DNA of 64,000 bases from Allobosea sp. (GCA_024231975.1 JAAEQB010000050.1:310001-374000), one strand, 5' to 3'. Shown: positions 20,377-29,070, counted from the stretch's first letter. Numbers and translations are program-made. The notes: generated by a model not told the origin, from the letters alone.

Positions 20377-22464
20377 ATGTGGAGTCTGACCTTCGCCCCG
20401 CTCGTCCCGCTGCCGCTGCTGATCGGCCTTGCCATTCTGGCTGCGGTCGCGGCCGGCATGGCTCTCGTGCTGGCCGGGCGCGGCGCGATCCTGCGGGCCC
20501 TGGCGCTCGCCGTGCTGGCTATCGCTCTCGCCGATCCCTCGCTCGTTTTCGAGGATCGCGAGCCGGTCAAGGACGTCGTCGCCGTCGTCGTCGACAAGTC
20601 CGCCTCGAACCGGCTCGCCGATCGCTCGCAGCAGACGCAAGCAGCCCAGGCCGAGGTCGAGCGGCAATTGCGCGGCGTCTCCGGCGTCGAGACGCGGACG
20701 ATCGAGGTCACCGACCAGCAGGGCGCCGGCGACGGCACCCGCCTGTTCGAGGCGCTTGCGACCGGCCTCGCCGATGTCCCCTCCGAGCGCGTCGCCGGCG
20801 CGATCCTGCTGACCGACGGCCTCGCCCATGACGCGCCCGCCACTGCCGAGGCGCTCGGCCTGCGCGCCCCGCTGCATGTGCTGACCACCGGCCGCGAGCG
20901 CGAGATCGACCGGCGCATCGTGCTGGTCGATTCGCCGCGCTTCGGTATCGTCGGCAAGGAGCAGAACGTCCGCCTGCGCGTCGTCGAGAAGGGCGGGCCG
21001 GGCCGCGCCGCGATCACGGTGCGCCGTGATGGCGAGATCATCGCAAGACGCGAGGCGATCGCCGGCCAGACCGTCCAGGTGCCCGTCCGCATCGACCGCG
21101 GCGGCCCTAACGTCATCGAGATCGAGGCGGCCCCGCTCGACAACGAGCTGACCCTCGCCAACAATCGCGCCGTCATCACCATCGAGGGCGTCCGCGACAA
21201 GCTGCGCGTCCTGCTGGTCTCGGGCGAGCCGCACCCCGGCGAGCGCACCTGGCGCAACCTGCTCAAGGCCGATGCCAATGTCGACCTCGTCCACTTCACC
21301 ATCCTGCGCCCGCCGGAGAAGCAGGACGGCACGCCGATCAACGAGCTCTCGCTGATCGCCTTCCCGACGCGCGAGCTGTTCCAGGTCAAGATCAAGGATT
21401 TCGACCTGATCATCTTCGACCGCTACGCCAACCAGTCGATCCTGCCGCTGGTCTATTTCGACAATATCGTCCGCTATGTCCGCGACGGCGGCGCGCTCCT
21501 GATCGCGGCCGGGCCGGAATATTCCGGCGCCCAGTCGCTGGCGCGCACCCCGCTCGGCCAGATCCTGCCGGCGCAGCCCGATGGCAGCGTCTTCGACGAG
21601 GCCTATCGCGCCCGCGTCAGCGAGCCCGGCAAGCGCCACCCGGTCACCCGCGACCTGCCGGGCTCCGAGGTCGAGCCGCCGCGCTGGGGCGAATGGCTGC
21701 GCCTGGTCGGCGCCCGCGCCCGCTCGGGCTCGACCGTGATGACAGGCCCCGGCGACCGGCCGCTCCTGCTGCTGGCACGGGAGCAGAAGGGCCGCGTCGC
21801 CCTCTTCCTCTCCGACCATGCCTGGCTCTGGGCCCGCGGCTTCCGCGATGGCGGCCCGCATCTCGATCTGCTGCGCCGGCTCGGCCACTGGCTGATGAAG
21901 GAGCCGGACCTGGAGGAAGAGGCACTGCGCGCCAGCGCCCGCGGCCGCAATATCGAGATCGAGCGCCAGACGCTCGGCGACAACCCGGCTCCGGCGACGA
22001 TCACAGCGCCCGACGGCTCGGTCCGCACGGTGCCCTTCGAGCCCGGCCGGCCCGGCCTCTTCGTCGCCCGCACCGCGGCGAGCGAGTTCGGCCTGCACAA
22101 GATCACCACCGAGAACCTCACCGCCTTCGCCAGCGTCGGCCCGGAGAATCCGCGCGAGCTGATGGAGGTGGTCAGCGATCCCGGCAAGCTCCAGGCGCTG
22201 GCCGAGGCGACCGGCGGCTCCTCGCGCCGGATCGGGCATGAGGGCGATTCCGGCGTCACCATCCCGCGCATCGTGCCGGTGCGTTCGGGGCGGCAATTCG
22301 CCGGCGCCGACTGGATCGGCCTGCGCATCAGCGATTCCGGCATCGTCCGCGGCGTCTCGATCTCGCCGCTCTTCGTCGGGCTGATCGGCCTCGCCATCCT
22401 GTTCGGCGCGCTGGTCGCCGGCTGGATCGGCGAGAGCGGACGGAGATTCAAGCGCGAGGCGTGA
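20377..22464 (+). CDS. Large membrane-anchored protein of the MoxR operon
   Basis: A 695-residue protein with two N-terminal membrane helices (about 8-30 and 35-52) and one near the C-terminus (about 664-684). Between them, a VWA-like start (VVVDKSASN, D at about 73) is followed by a segment resembling glutamine amidotransferase class I-like domains (LLVSGEPHPGERTWRN, later GGALLIAAGPEYSG). It lies 18 nt after the DUF4159 gene. I do not know a function; it completes a four-gene MoxR/DUF58/DUF4159 set. Confidence 0.8.
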   Translation: MWSLTFAPLVPLPLLIGLAILAAVAAGMALVLAGRGAILRALALAVLAIALADPSLVFEDREPVKDVVAVVVDKSASNRLADRSQQTQAAQAEVERQLRGVSGVETRTIEVTDQQGAGDGTRLFEALATGLADVPSERVAGAILLTDGLAHDAPATAEALGLRAPLHVLTTGREREIDRRIVLVDSPRFGIVGKEQNVRLRVVEKGGPGRAAITVRRDGEIIARREAIAGQTVQVPVRIDRGGPNVIEIEAAPLDNELTLANNRAVITIEGVRDKLRVLLVSGEPHPGERTWRNLLKADANVDLVHFTILRPPEKQDGTPINELSLIAFPTRELFQVKIKDFDLIIFDRYANQSILPLVYFDNIVRYVRDGGALLIAAGPEYSGAQSLARTPLGQILPAQPDGSVFDEAYRARVSEPGKRHPVTRDLPGSEVEPPRWGEWLRLVGARARSGSTVMTGPGDRPLLLLAREQKGRVALFLSDHAWLWARGFRDGGPHLDLLRRLGHWLMKEPDLEEEALRASARGRNIEIERQTLGDNPAPATITAPDGSVRTVPFEPGRPGLFVARTAASEFGLHKITTENLTAFASVGPENPRELMEVVSDPGKLQALAEATGGSSRRIGHEGDSGVTIPRIVPVRSGRQFAGADWIGLRISDSGIVRGVSISPLFVGLIGLAILFGALVAGWIGESGRRFKREA

Positions 22465-22471
22465 CCACAAT

Positions 22472-22568
22472 CGTCATGCTCGGGCTTGACCCGGGCATCT
22501 CAGGCAAGATGAGGCTCCAAGCAGCGCCTTCTCGTCATGAGATTCTCGGGTCAGGCCCGAGAATGACG
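22472..22568. repeat. Dispersed long-hairpin repeat, copy 1
   Basis: A 97-bp intergenic element whose two ends are near-perfect inverted copies: CGTCATGCTCGGGCTTGACC at the left and the complement of GGTCAGGCCCGAGAATGACG at the right. It lies between two convergent genes (stop at 22464, stop at 22576). Related copies are at 36473-36564 and 38851-38958, with a variant at 32613-32708. Confidence 0.75.
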
Positions 22569-22575
22569 CCTTGAC

Positions 22576-23076
22576 CTATCTGAGCGCCGCCACCGCGCCG
22601 TTGCGCTGAGCCAACACCCCGTCCTTCAGCTCTAGCGCGAGGAAGCGCCCCGGATCGGCCGGGCCGGGCAGGATGAGATGCCCCGGCTTCACCGGCTTAA
22701 AGCCGAAGCGGGCGTAATAGGGCGCATCGCCGACCAGCAGCATCAGCTCGTGGCCATGCGCGCGCGCCGCCTCGATCGAGGCGTTCATCAGCGCAGCGCC
22801 GATGCCACGGCCCTCGAAAGCGGGGTCGACGGTGAGCGGCCCGAGCATCAACCCCGGCCCGCCTCCGGCGAGGATCGGCGTCACCCGGACCGAGCCGACC
22901 AGGAAGGTTCCGACATGGCTGGCGAAGGACAGCGCCGGATCATGCGGGGCGCCTTCGCGCAGACGCGAAGCGGTGCGGGCATAGCGGCCCGGCCCGAAGG
23001 CGCGCTCGTGCAGGCGCTCGATCGCGGCGGCATCGCCCGGCAGTTCCTGGCGGATGGTGAGGGGAAGCGAGGTCAT
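22576..23076 (-). CDS. GNAT-family N-acetyltransferase
   Basis: A 166-residue GNAT acetyltransferase of the YhbS/PhnO-like type. The acetyl-CoA binding loop is visible as GPLTVDPAFEGRGIGAAL around residues 78-95, followed by a helix and the GDAPYYARFGF segment typical of YhbS-like proteins. The substrate is unknown. It stands alone, 46 nt downstream of the methyltransferase gene on the same strand. Confidence 0.88.
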   Translation of the reverse strand: MTSLPLTIRQELPGDAAAIERLHERAFGPGRYARTASRLREGAPHDPALSFASHVGTFLVGSVRVTPILAGGGPGLMLGPLTVDPAFEGRGIGAALMNASIEAARAHGHELMLLVGDAPYYARFGFKPVKPGHLILPGPADPGRFLALELKDGVLAQRNGAVAALR

Positions 23077-23122
23077 GGTCGGGAACGCGGCATGGCCGAA
23101 TTCGGCGCGGTTGGCAATGGCT

Positions 23123-23959
23123 TCAGACCGGCCGTGCCCACAGGTCCTGATGGCCGATGGTCACGGACGCACCGCGCTTGGCTTCCAGCCAGCCGGCAAT
23201 CGCCTCCGGCGAGACATGGCCGGTCTCGGTCACGGCGGCGGCGATACCGGCCGCCAGTTCCCGGACGAGATCGACGTGATCCGCGCCAAGCTGCCACGGG
23301 CTTTCACCGACCGTGACCGCCGTACCAGACTTGCGAAAGGCTTGCGCCAGCGCCTCCGTGGCCTCCGGCCCGGCCGCCGGGCCAAAACCCTTGTCGCTGT
23401 GCTGGTGATGGTTGAAGGCAGCGAGCATGCGCTGGTCGTCCGGATGCGCCGGCTCCCAGCTCTCGCGGCCGTCATAGGTCAGCACGGTGTAGAGCGGCAG
23501 CCGCATGCTGACGAGCGACGCGACGAAGCGCTCGAGCCAGCGCACCGAGGCGAGATCGAACAGCGCCGCGGCCGTTACCAGATCCGGCTGCCAACCCAGC
23601 ACCCATTCGAGGTCCTTGGTCAGATCCACCTGCCGGAAATCGACCGTCAGCGTCTTGTCGTCCTTGCGCAGCACGAGCTCCTCGCCCTGCTCCTGCGCCT
23701 CGTCGGCCCATTCCGCAAGCTTGCGCCGCGCCACCGAGAGCAGGCGGCTGTCGGCATCGACTAGGGTCCAGTGCTGGCGTGCCGGCAGCACACTGTAGCT
23801 GCCGCGCAGGTTCGAGCCGGCGCCGCAACCGAGATCGATGATCGACAGCGATTGCCGCTCCGAGAAGGTCGAGCCCACCGCGGCCAGCACCTGCGGATTG
23901 CGCGCGGCATGGTCAGCCGGTTCGCGCAGAGCGAGCCAATCGGGAGAAAATCCGCTCAT
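23123..23959 (-). CDS. Class I SAM-dependent methyltransferase
   Basis: A 278-residue methyltransferase with the SAM-binding motif IIDLGCGAGSN near residues 40-50 and an acidic VDAD at the end of strand 2. I start at the ATG at 23959, which overlaps the glycosyltransferase stop (ATGA); six more codons upstream are possible. It is the last gene of a four-gene operon with a dehydrogenase, a PTPS-like protein and a glycosyltransferase. The substrate is not evident, but a product of those partners is likely. Confidence 0.85.
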   Translation of the reverse strand: MSGFSPDWLALREPADHAARNPQVLAAVGSTFSERQSLSIIDLGCGAGSNLRGSYSVLPARQHWTLVDADSRLLSVARRKLAEWADEAQEQGEELVLRKDDKTLTVDFRQVDLTKDLEWVLGWQPDLVTAAALFDLASVRWLERFVASLVSMRLPLYTVLTYDGRESWEPAHPDDQRMLAAFNHHQHSDKGFGPAAGPEATEALAQAFRKSGTAVTVGESPWQLGADHVDLVRELAAGIAAAVTETGHVSPEAIAGWLEAKRGASVTIGHQDLWARPV

Positions 23960-25005
23960 GGGGATACCTTTGCGCATACCTCGGCGACGATCGTCGCAGT
24001 CTCGCGCCAGCGCGGCAATGTACCAGCTGCGCGCCAGGCGGCATCGGCACGCTGCAAGCGCTCTTGCTTGTCATCCAACAACCGTGCCAGCCCGGCCCGC
24101 AGCGCCGCCACATCGTCTGGCGGTACCTTCAGCGCAGCCTCGTCCGGCGCCGTTTCCGCCGCCGCGCCGCCCGTGGTGCACAGGATCGGCAGGCCACGCG
24201 CCAGCGCCTCGGTCAGCACCATGCCATAGCCCTCGAACAGCGAGGGCATGACGAAAAGATCGGCCTTGGCATAAGCGGCGTCGAGTTCGGCCTGCCCGAA
24301 CGCACCGGTGAGGCTAACCCGCTCGGATAGCCCGGTGGTCTCGATCTGCTCTTTCAGCGCGGCCGTAGTGGCAGGCGCGCGATCGTCGGCGCCAACGACA
24401 GTCAGGCGCCATGGCTTGTCAGCCAATCCGGCCAGCGCCGCGATCAGGACGTCATAGCCCTTGCGCGGTACGAGCGAACCGACGGCGAGCAGCTCGATGG
24501 TCTCACCATGGGAGCCAGTCGCCCTCGCCGCCGGATCGACACCCGGCTCCGCCACCCTGATCTTCTCCGCCGGCACGGCGAAATCGGCGACCAGCAGCCG
24601 CTTGGTCGTCTCGCTGGAAACGATCACCGCTGACGCATAACGCAAGGCCGCCGTCTCCCGGCGGACGAACGCGGTCGCCTGCGCCGGGGTTAGCCCAGTC
24701 TCCAGCCCGAGCGGATGATGCACCAGCGCGACGACGCGCCCCGCCAACCCGGCCGCAAAGCCCTCCGGAAAGGCGCCATAGGCGAGCCCGTCGATCAGCA
24801 GCACGCTGTCATAGGGTGACGACAGGATCGCCCTGCCGGTCTCGGCGAGATCGGCCTCGCTCGGATCGGGGAAGCCTCCCGGCAGCGGCAGATGCCGCGC
24901 CGTGACGCCCATCTCGCGCCATTCGGCGAGAAGCCGCCGGTCATAGCCATAGCCGCCGGTCGGCAGCGAGAGATCGCCGGGAATGGCGAAGACGATCTCG
25001 CTCAC
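23956..25005 (-). CDS. Glycosyltransferase family 4
   Basis: A 349-residue GT-B glycosyltransferase. The N-terminal domain has the glycine-rich PTGGYGYDRR (16-25). The C-terminal domain shows AVGSLVPRKG and the donor-binding E-x7-E in EGYGMVLTE. There is no membrane segment, so it acts in the cytosol on a small or membrane-linked acceptor. It overlaps the genes on both sides by 4 nt, which implies tight co-expression with the PTPS-like protein and the methyltransferase. Confidence 0.88.
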   Translation of the reverse strand: MSEIVFAIPGDLSLPTGGYGYDRRLLAEWREMGVTARHLPLPGGFPDPSEADLAETGRAILSSPYDSVLLIDGLAYGAFPEGFAAGLAGRVVALVHHPLGLETGLTPAQATAFVRRETAALRYASAVIVSSETTKRLLVADFAVPAEKIRVAEPGVDPAARATGSHGETIELLAVGSLVPRKGYDVLIAALAGLADKPWRLTVVGADDRAPATTAALKEQIETTGLSERVSLTGAFGQAELDAAYAKADLFVMPSLFEGYGMVLTEALARGLPILCTTGGAAAETAPDEAALKVPPDDVAALRAGLARLLDDKQERLQRADAAWRAAGTLPRWRETATIVAEVCAKVSP

Positions 25006-25403
25006 GCGAGCGCGCCCTCGTAGCTCGCCCGCGCCAGATCGGTCTCGTGCAGGGTGACGCGGATCCTGGCGAGATCGGCGGCGTCGGCTCCGAGCTTCCC
25101 GGTGCGGGCTGCGAGCGCCATCGCGTCGAAGACGTACTTGCAGAGGAATTCGGTGGTGGTCAGCACGCTCTCGAACTGCGGCAGCGTGTCGAGGTTCTTG
25201 TAGTTCAGCGGCTTCAGCGTCTCGTTCAGCACGGTCAGCGCCGCGCCAATGTCGACCACCACATTCTGGCGGGTCAGGTTCTCGCGGAAAAAGGCGACAT
25301 CGACGACGAAGGTCGCACCATGCATCGCCTGCGCCGGGCCGAAGAACGGATCGGGCAGCGAATGGCCGATCATGATGCGGTCGCGGACTTCGACGGAAAA
25401 CAT
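25002..25403 (-). CDS. PTPS/QueD-family protein with altered active site
   Basis: A 133-residue protein with the 6-pyruvoyltetrahydropterin synthase/QueD fold signature. Against E. coli QueD from memory, zinc ligands H14 and H28 are kept, but the third (the second His of HGH) is A30. The nucleophile Cys is A24 and the Asp-His pair of the LDH motif is N67-Y68. The Thr-Glu pair (T84-E85) and the late Glu (E120) that contact the pterin are retained. So it probably binds a pterin-like molecule but should not do the standard reaction. It overlaps the GT4 gene by 4 nt and lies 51 nt after the dehydrogenase. Confidence 0.85.
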   Translation of the reverse strand: MFSVEVRDRIMIGHSLPDPFFGPAQAMHGATFVVDVAFFRENLTRQNVVVDIGAALTVLNETLKPLNYKNLDTLPQFESVLTTTEFLCKYVFDAMALAARTGKLGADAADLARIRVTLHETDLARASYEGALA

Positions 25404-25454
25404 GGGGCAGTCTCCTTCAGCGCGCGCAGTCTTGGCGAAGGCCGGGGCGTGGCG

Positions 25455-26447
25455 TCAATAGCGCAGAACCGCGGTCAGCCCCGCGCCGGCGAACAGAGCC
25501 GGCAGGCGCGCCGGCGCATCCCCGAAGGCGATCTCATCGGTGATCAGCGCATCGAGCCGCTCATCCGCCAGCAACCCGAGCGCCGTCTGCATGCGACGGG
25601 CATAGTCGAAGCGCGCCCGCCGCGAGGGCGCGACCTGCCCGACCTGCGAGGAGATCAGTTGCAGCCGACGGGCATGGAAGGCACCGCCGAGCGGGGCGGC
25701 GACGCTGCCCTCGCCATACCAGCTGAGCTCGACGATCTTCGCTTCGAAGCCGGCCGCACCGATCGCGGTGGCGAGACCGGCGGCACTCGCGCTCGCATGG
25801 AAGACGAGGTCGGCATCCACGGGGCAGTCCGCCGGCAGCGCGAAACGGCAGCCCAGCGCCTGCGCGAGCCCGGCCCGGCTTTCGTCGAGATCGACCAGCG
25901 TCACCTCCGCTCCCGGCAGCCTGGCCGCGATGAACGCCACGAGCAGCCCGAGCACCCCGCCACCGACCACGACGATGCGATCGGCGGGGCCGGAGCCGGC
26001 GTCCCAATGCGTGTTGAGCGCGGTTTCCATATTGGCGGCGAGCACCGCACGCCTTGCCGGAAGCCCCTCCGGCAACGGGGTCACGCGATTTGCCGCAACG
26101 ACGAAGCGATCCTGATGCGGATGCAGGCAGAACACCGTGCGGCCGAACAGCTCTTCCGGCCCCGCATCCACCGTGCCGACGGCGCAGTAGCCGTACTTCA
26201 CCGGGAAGGGGAACGCGCCCTGCTGGAGAGGGGCCCGCATGCGCTCATATTCGCTCTCGGGCACGCGGCCCTCGAAGACCAGCCGCTCGGTGCCACGGCT
26301 GATGCCGGTCCAGAGCGTGCGCACCAGGCAGTCGCCTGGGCCTGGAGCCGGCAGCTCTTCCGTGTTCAGGACGCATTCACGCGCGGCCGCATACCAGAGC
26401 GCGGTCGCCTGCGCGCTTGCTTCGTTTGCAATTGCCGGCTTTACCAC
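25455..26447 (-). CDS. BchC-like medium-chain dehydrogenase/reductase
   Basis: A 330-residue MDR-superfamily oxidoreductase. The N-terminal catalytic domain has WTGISRGTERL (46-56), the motif seen in BchC-type bacteriochlorophyllide dehydrogenases. The Rossmann domain has VVGGGVLG and an acidic LVDLD for NAD(H). The four-cysteine structural zinc lobe of classical alcohol dehydrogenases is missing. It is the first gene of the four-gene operon and starts 42 bp from the divergent OpgH-like gene. The substrate is unknown; no photosynthesis genes are nearby. Confidence 0.82.
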   Translation of the reverse strand: MVKPAIANEASAQATALWYAAARECVLNTEELPAPGPGDCLVRTLWTGISRGTERLVFEGRVPESEYERMRAPLQQGAFPFPVKYGYCAVGTVDAGPEELFGRTVFCLHPHQDRFVVAANRVTPLPEGLPARRAVLAANMETALNTHWDAGSGPADRIVVVGGGVLGLLVAFIAARLPGAEVTLVDLDESRAGLAQALGCRFALPADCPVDADLVFHASASAAGLATAIGAAGFEAKIVELSWYGEGSVAAPLGGAFHARRLQLISSQVGQVAPSRRARFDYARRMQTALGLLADERLDALITDEIAFGDAPARLPALFAGAGLTAVLRY

Positions 26448-26488
26448 GCATCGCCCTCCGCGCCGTTCCCCGCCAGCCTGATGGACCC

Positions 26489-28312
26489 ATGACGGAAACC
26501 GCCATGAACCAGCGTCCCGCTCCGACCACGTTCCAGGCGGCGGCGCAAGAGGACTCCAGGCTGACGCCGGCGGGCTTGCAGTCGGTCCGGGCCTTGCGAG
26601 CCCGGCGCTGGCTCGTCGCCAGCCTGAACCTCGTGACGCTCGCAGGCCTGCTCTGGGGCCTCGCCGATGTGCTCTCGGCCGGCGGCTGGACCCTCGCCGA
26701 CATCGCCATCTTCATCGCCTTCCTGTTCGGCGCGCCGTGGACGGTGCTTGGCTTCTGGAACGCCGCGATCGGTCTCTGGCTGCTGCACGGCACCAAGGAC
26801 GGGCTCGATCAGGTCGCACCCTTCGCCGCCGCAGGCGAGGCAGAGACGCCGCTCGCGATCCGCACCGCCGTGCTGATGACATTGCGCAATGAGGACCCGG
26901 CGCGCGCCTTCCGCCGGCTGGAGATCGTCAAGCAAAGCCTCGACGCCACCGGCGAAGGCGCCTGGTTCGACTATTTCGTCCTCTCCGACAGCAATGACCC
27001 CGACGTCGCCGCGGCCGAGGCAGAGCTCGCCGCCGCCTTCGCCGCGCGCATCGGCGAACAAGGTCGCCTGACCTATCGCTGCCGCAGCGACAATGCCGGC
27101 TACAAGGCCGGCAATGTCCGCGAATTCTGCGAGCGCTGGGGCGATCGCTACGAGCTGATGCTGCCGCTCGACGCCGACTCCGTGATGTCGGGGCAAGCCA
27201 TCCTCGCCCTCGCCCGGATGATGCAGGCCTATCCCAGGCTCGGCATCCTGCAGAGCCTGGTCGTGGGTATGCCGAGCAAGTCCGCCTTTGCGCGCATCTT
27301 CCAGTTCGGCATGCGCCACGGCATGCGGCCGTACACCATGGGTTCTGCCTGGTGGATCGGCGATTGCGGCCCGTTCTGGGGCCATAACGCCATGGTGCGG
27401 ATCGCGCCCTTCCGCGATCACTGCCATCTGCCGGCCGTGCCGGGCGGGCCGCCGCTCGGTGGTCCGATCATGAGCCATGACCAGGTCGAGGCGACCTTGA
27501 TGCGCCGCGCCGGCTACGAGGTCCGCGTGCTACCGGTCGAGGCCGGCAGCTGGGAGGAAAACCCGCCGACCATGCTCGAATTCGCCCGGCGCGACCTGCG
27601 CTGGTGCCTCGGCAATCTCCAGTACCTTAAGATCATGGACATCCCCGGCCTGAAGGCGATGAGCCGCTTCCAGCTCGCTTGGGCGATCCTGATGTTCATC
27701 GGCCTGCCCGCCTGGACGCTGATGATCGCGCTGCTGCCGCTGAAGGTACTGGAAGACCGAGCCATCGCCGACTACCCGGCCGGCTCCGCCGCCTTCCTCT
27801 ATGTGCTGTTCTTCGCGATGTACCTCTCGCCGAAGCTCGCCGGCTTCGCCGACATCCTCATGACCAGGGGCGGGACGCAGCGTTATGGCGGCACGGCGCG
27901 CTTCATCGCCTCCTCGCTGATCGAGATCGTCTTCGCCTTCCTGCAGGGCGCGGTCTCGACCTTCCGGACGACGCTGTTCATGATCGGCCTCGCCTTCGGC
28001 AAGGCGAAGATCGGCTGGAACGGCCAGGCGCGAGACGCCCACGCCCTCTCCTTCGCCACCGCCTTCGCCGGCCTCTGGCCGCATCTGCTGTTCGGGCTCT
28101 ATATCTTCGGCACGCTCGCGGTACTGTCCCCCACCGTGCTGGTCTGGTCGCTGCCGTTGACCGCCGGCTACATCCTCGCCATCCCCTTCGCCATGCTGAC
28201 CGCGGCGCCGGCGCTGGGAGCCTTTTTCGTCCGCACCGGGCTTTGCGGCATCCCCGAGGATTTCGACCCGCCAGCCGAGATCGTCGCTATCCAGGGCGGC
28301 GGACCGCGATGA
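26489..28312 (+). CDS. opgH: OpgH/MdoH-type glucan glucosyltransferase
   Basis: A 607-residue membrane glycosyltransferase of GT2. Helices near 50-70 and 75-100 precede the catalytic domain; DSND and LDADS give the metal/UDP-sugar motifs, HDQVEA holds the general base region, and RRDLRWC is the (Q/R)xxRW-like motif. Four or more helices follow from about residue 390. The family makes the beta-1,2-glucan backbone of osmoregulated periplasmic glucans. No opgG/mdoG is present nearby. The start at 26489 is chosen to leave room for the divergent promoter. The stop overlaps the FkbM gene (ATGA). Confidence 0.88.
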   Translation: MTETAMNQRPAPTTFQAAAQEDSRLTPAGLQSVRALRARRWLVASLNLVTLAGLLWGLADVLSAGGWTLADIAIFIAFLFGAPWTVLGFWNAAIGLWLLHGTKDGLDQVAPFAAAGEAETPLAIRTAVLMTLRNEDPARAFRRLEIVKQSLDATGEGAWFDYFVLSDSNDPDVAAAEAELAAAFAARIGEQGRLTYRCRSDNAGYKAGNVREFCERWGDRYELMLPLDADSVMSGQAILALARMMQAYPRLGILQSLVVGMPSKSAFARIFQFGMRHGMRPYTMGSAWWIGDCGPFWGHNAMVRIAPFRDHCHLPAVPGGPPLGGPIMSHDQVEATLMRRAGYEVRVLPVEAGSWEENPPTMLEFARRDLRWCLGNLQYLKIMDIPGLKAMSRFQLAWAILMFIGLPAWTLMIALLPLKVLEDRAIADYPAGSAAFLYVLFFAMYLSPKLAGFADILMTRGGTQRYGGTARFIASSLIEIVFAFLQGAVSTFRTTLFMIGLAFGKAKIGWNGQARDAHALSFATAFAGLWPHLLFGLYIFGTLAVLSPTVLVWSLPLTAGYILAIPFAMLTAAPALGAFFVRTGLCGIPEDFDPPAEIVAIQGGGPR

Positions 28313-29067
28313 AGCCGGTTGCCTATCCCCGGGGCACCGCCAGGAGCCTCTCGCGCTCGCTGCGCGTCTACCACGGCGACCATGTCCGCAAGGCCGCGAT
28401 GGATTCGCTCTACGCCTGCTTCCTCAGGGCCGGCGATCTCGCCTTCGACATCGGCGCTCATGTCGGCGACCGTATCTCCTCCTTCCGCCGGCTGGGCGCC
28501 CGCGTCGTCGCGCTCGAGCCGCAGCCAGGCCCAGCGAGGGCGTTGCGCCTGATCCATGGCCGCGATCCCAAGGTGGCACTGGTCGAGGCCGCCTGCGGCG
28601 ATAGCGAGGGCACCGCGACGCTCAAGATCAACAGCGCCAACCCGACCGTCTCGACCCTTTCGGGCGAGTTCGTCGATGCGGCCCACGGCCAGGACGGCTG
28701 GCGCGAGCAGGTCTGGGACCGCGAGCTCACCGTGCCCTGCACCACGCTCGATGCGCTGATCGCCGAGCATGGCCTGCCCGCCTTCATCAAGATCGATGTC
28801 GAGGGTTTCGAGGCGCATGTCCTCGCCGGCCTGTCGCAGACGCCGCCCGCCCTCTCCTTCGAGTTCACCACGATCCAGCGCAATGTCGCGGAAGCCTGCC
28901 TTGGCCGGCTCGCAGCGCTTGGCCCCTATCGCTTCAACGTCGCGCTCGGCGAGAGCCAGCAACTCGTCTTCGCCGAAGCGGTCGACGCAGAGGAGATGCG
29001 CGCCTATCTCCGCCACCTCCCGCACGAAGCGAATTCCGGCGACGTCTACGCGCAGCTGTCGCGCTGA
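28309..29067 (+). CDS. FkbM-family methyltransferase
   Basis: A 252-residue FkbM-type SAM methyltransferase. Motif I is DIGAHVGD (47-54), followed by VVALEPQPG and the family motif FIKIDVEGFE near 158-167. Such enzymes O-methylate sugars or polyketides. The start is set by the 4-nt overlap with the glucosyltransferase gene, so methylation of the glucan or its precursor is the natural guess, though not proven. Confidence 0.87.
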   Translation: MKPVAYPRGTARSLSRSLRVYHGDHVRKAAMDSLYACFLRAGDLAFDIGAHVGDRISSFRRLGARVVALEPQPGPARALRLIHGRDPKVALVEAACGDSEGTATLKINSANPTVSTLSGEFVDAAHGQDGWREQVWDRELTVPCTTLDALIAEHGLPAFIKIDVEGFEAHVLAGLSQTPPALSFEFTTIQRNVAEACLGRLAALGPYRFNVALGESQQLVFAEAVDAEEMRAYLRHLPHEANSGDVYAQLSR

Positions 29068-29070
29068 AGC

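Noticed and set aside
19192..22470. Very long minus-strand open frame (1092 codons) opposite the DUF4159 and membrane-protein genes.
   Set aside because: It lies antisense to two well-supported genes, its composition is Asp/Gly/Arg/His-rich without domain motifs, and high GC with strong codon bias makes long antisense frames here. The same applies to other long antisense frames such as 43873-45960, 15405-17342 and 31816-33540.
27679..28308. Upstream extension of the FkbM gene frame inside the glucosyltransferase gene.
   Set aside because: It is out of frame with a well-supported gene; the 4-nt ATGA overlap at 28309 marks the real start.
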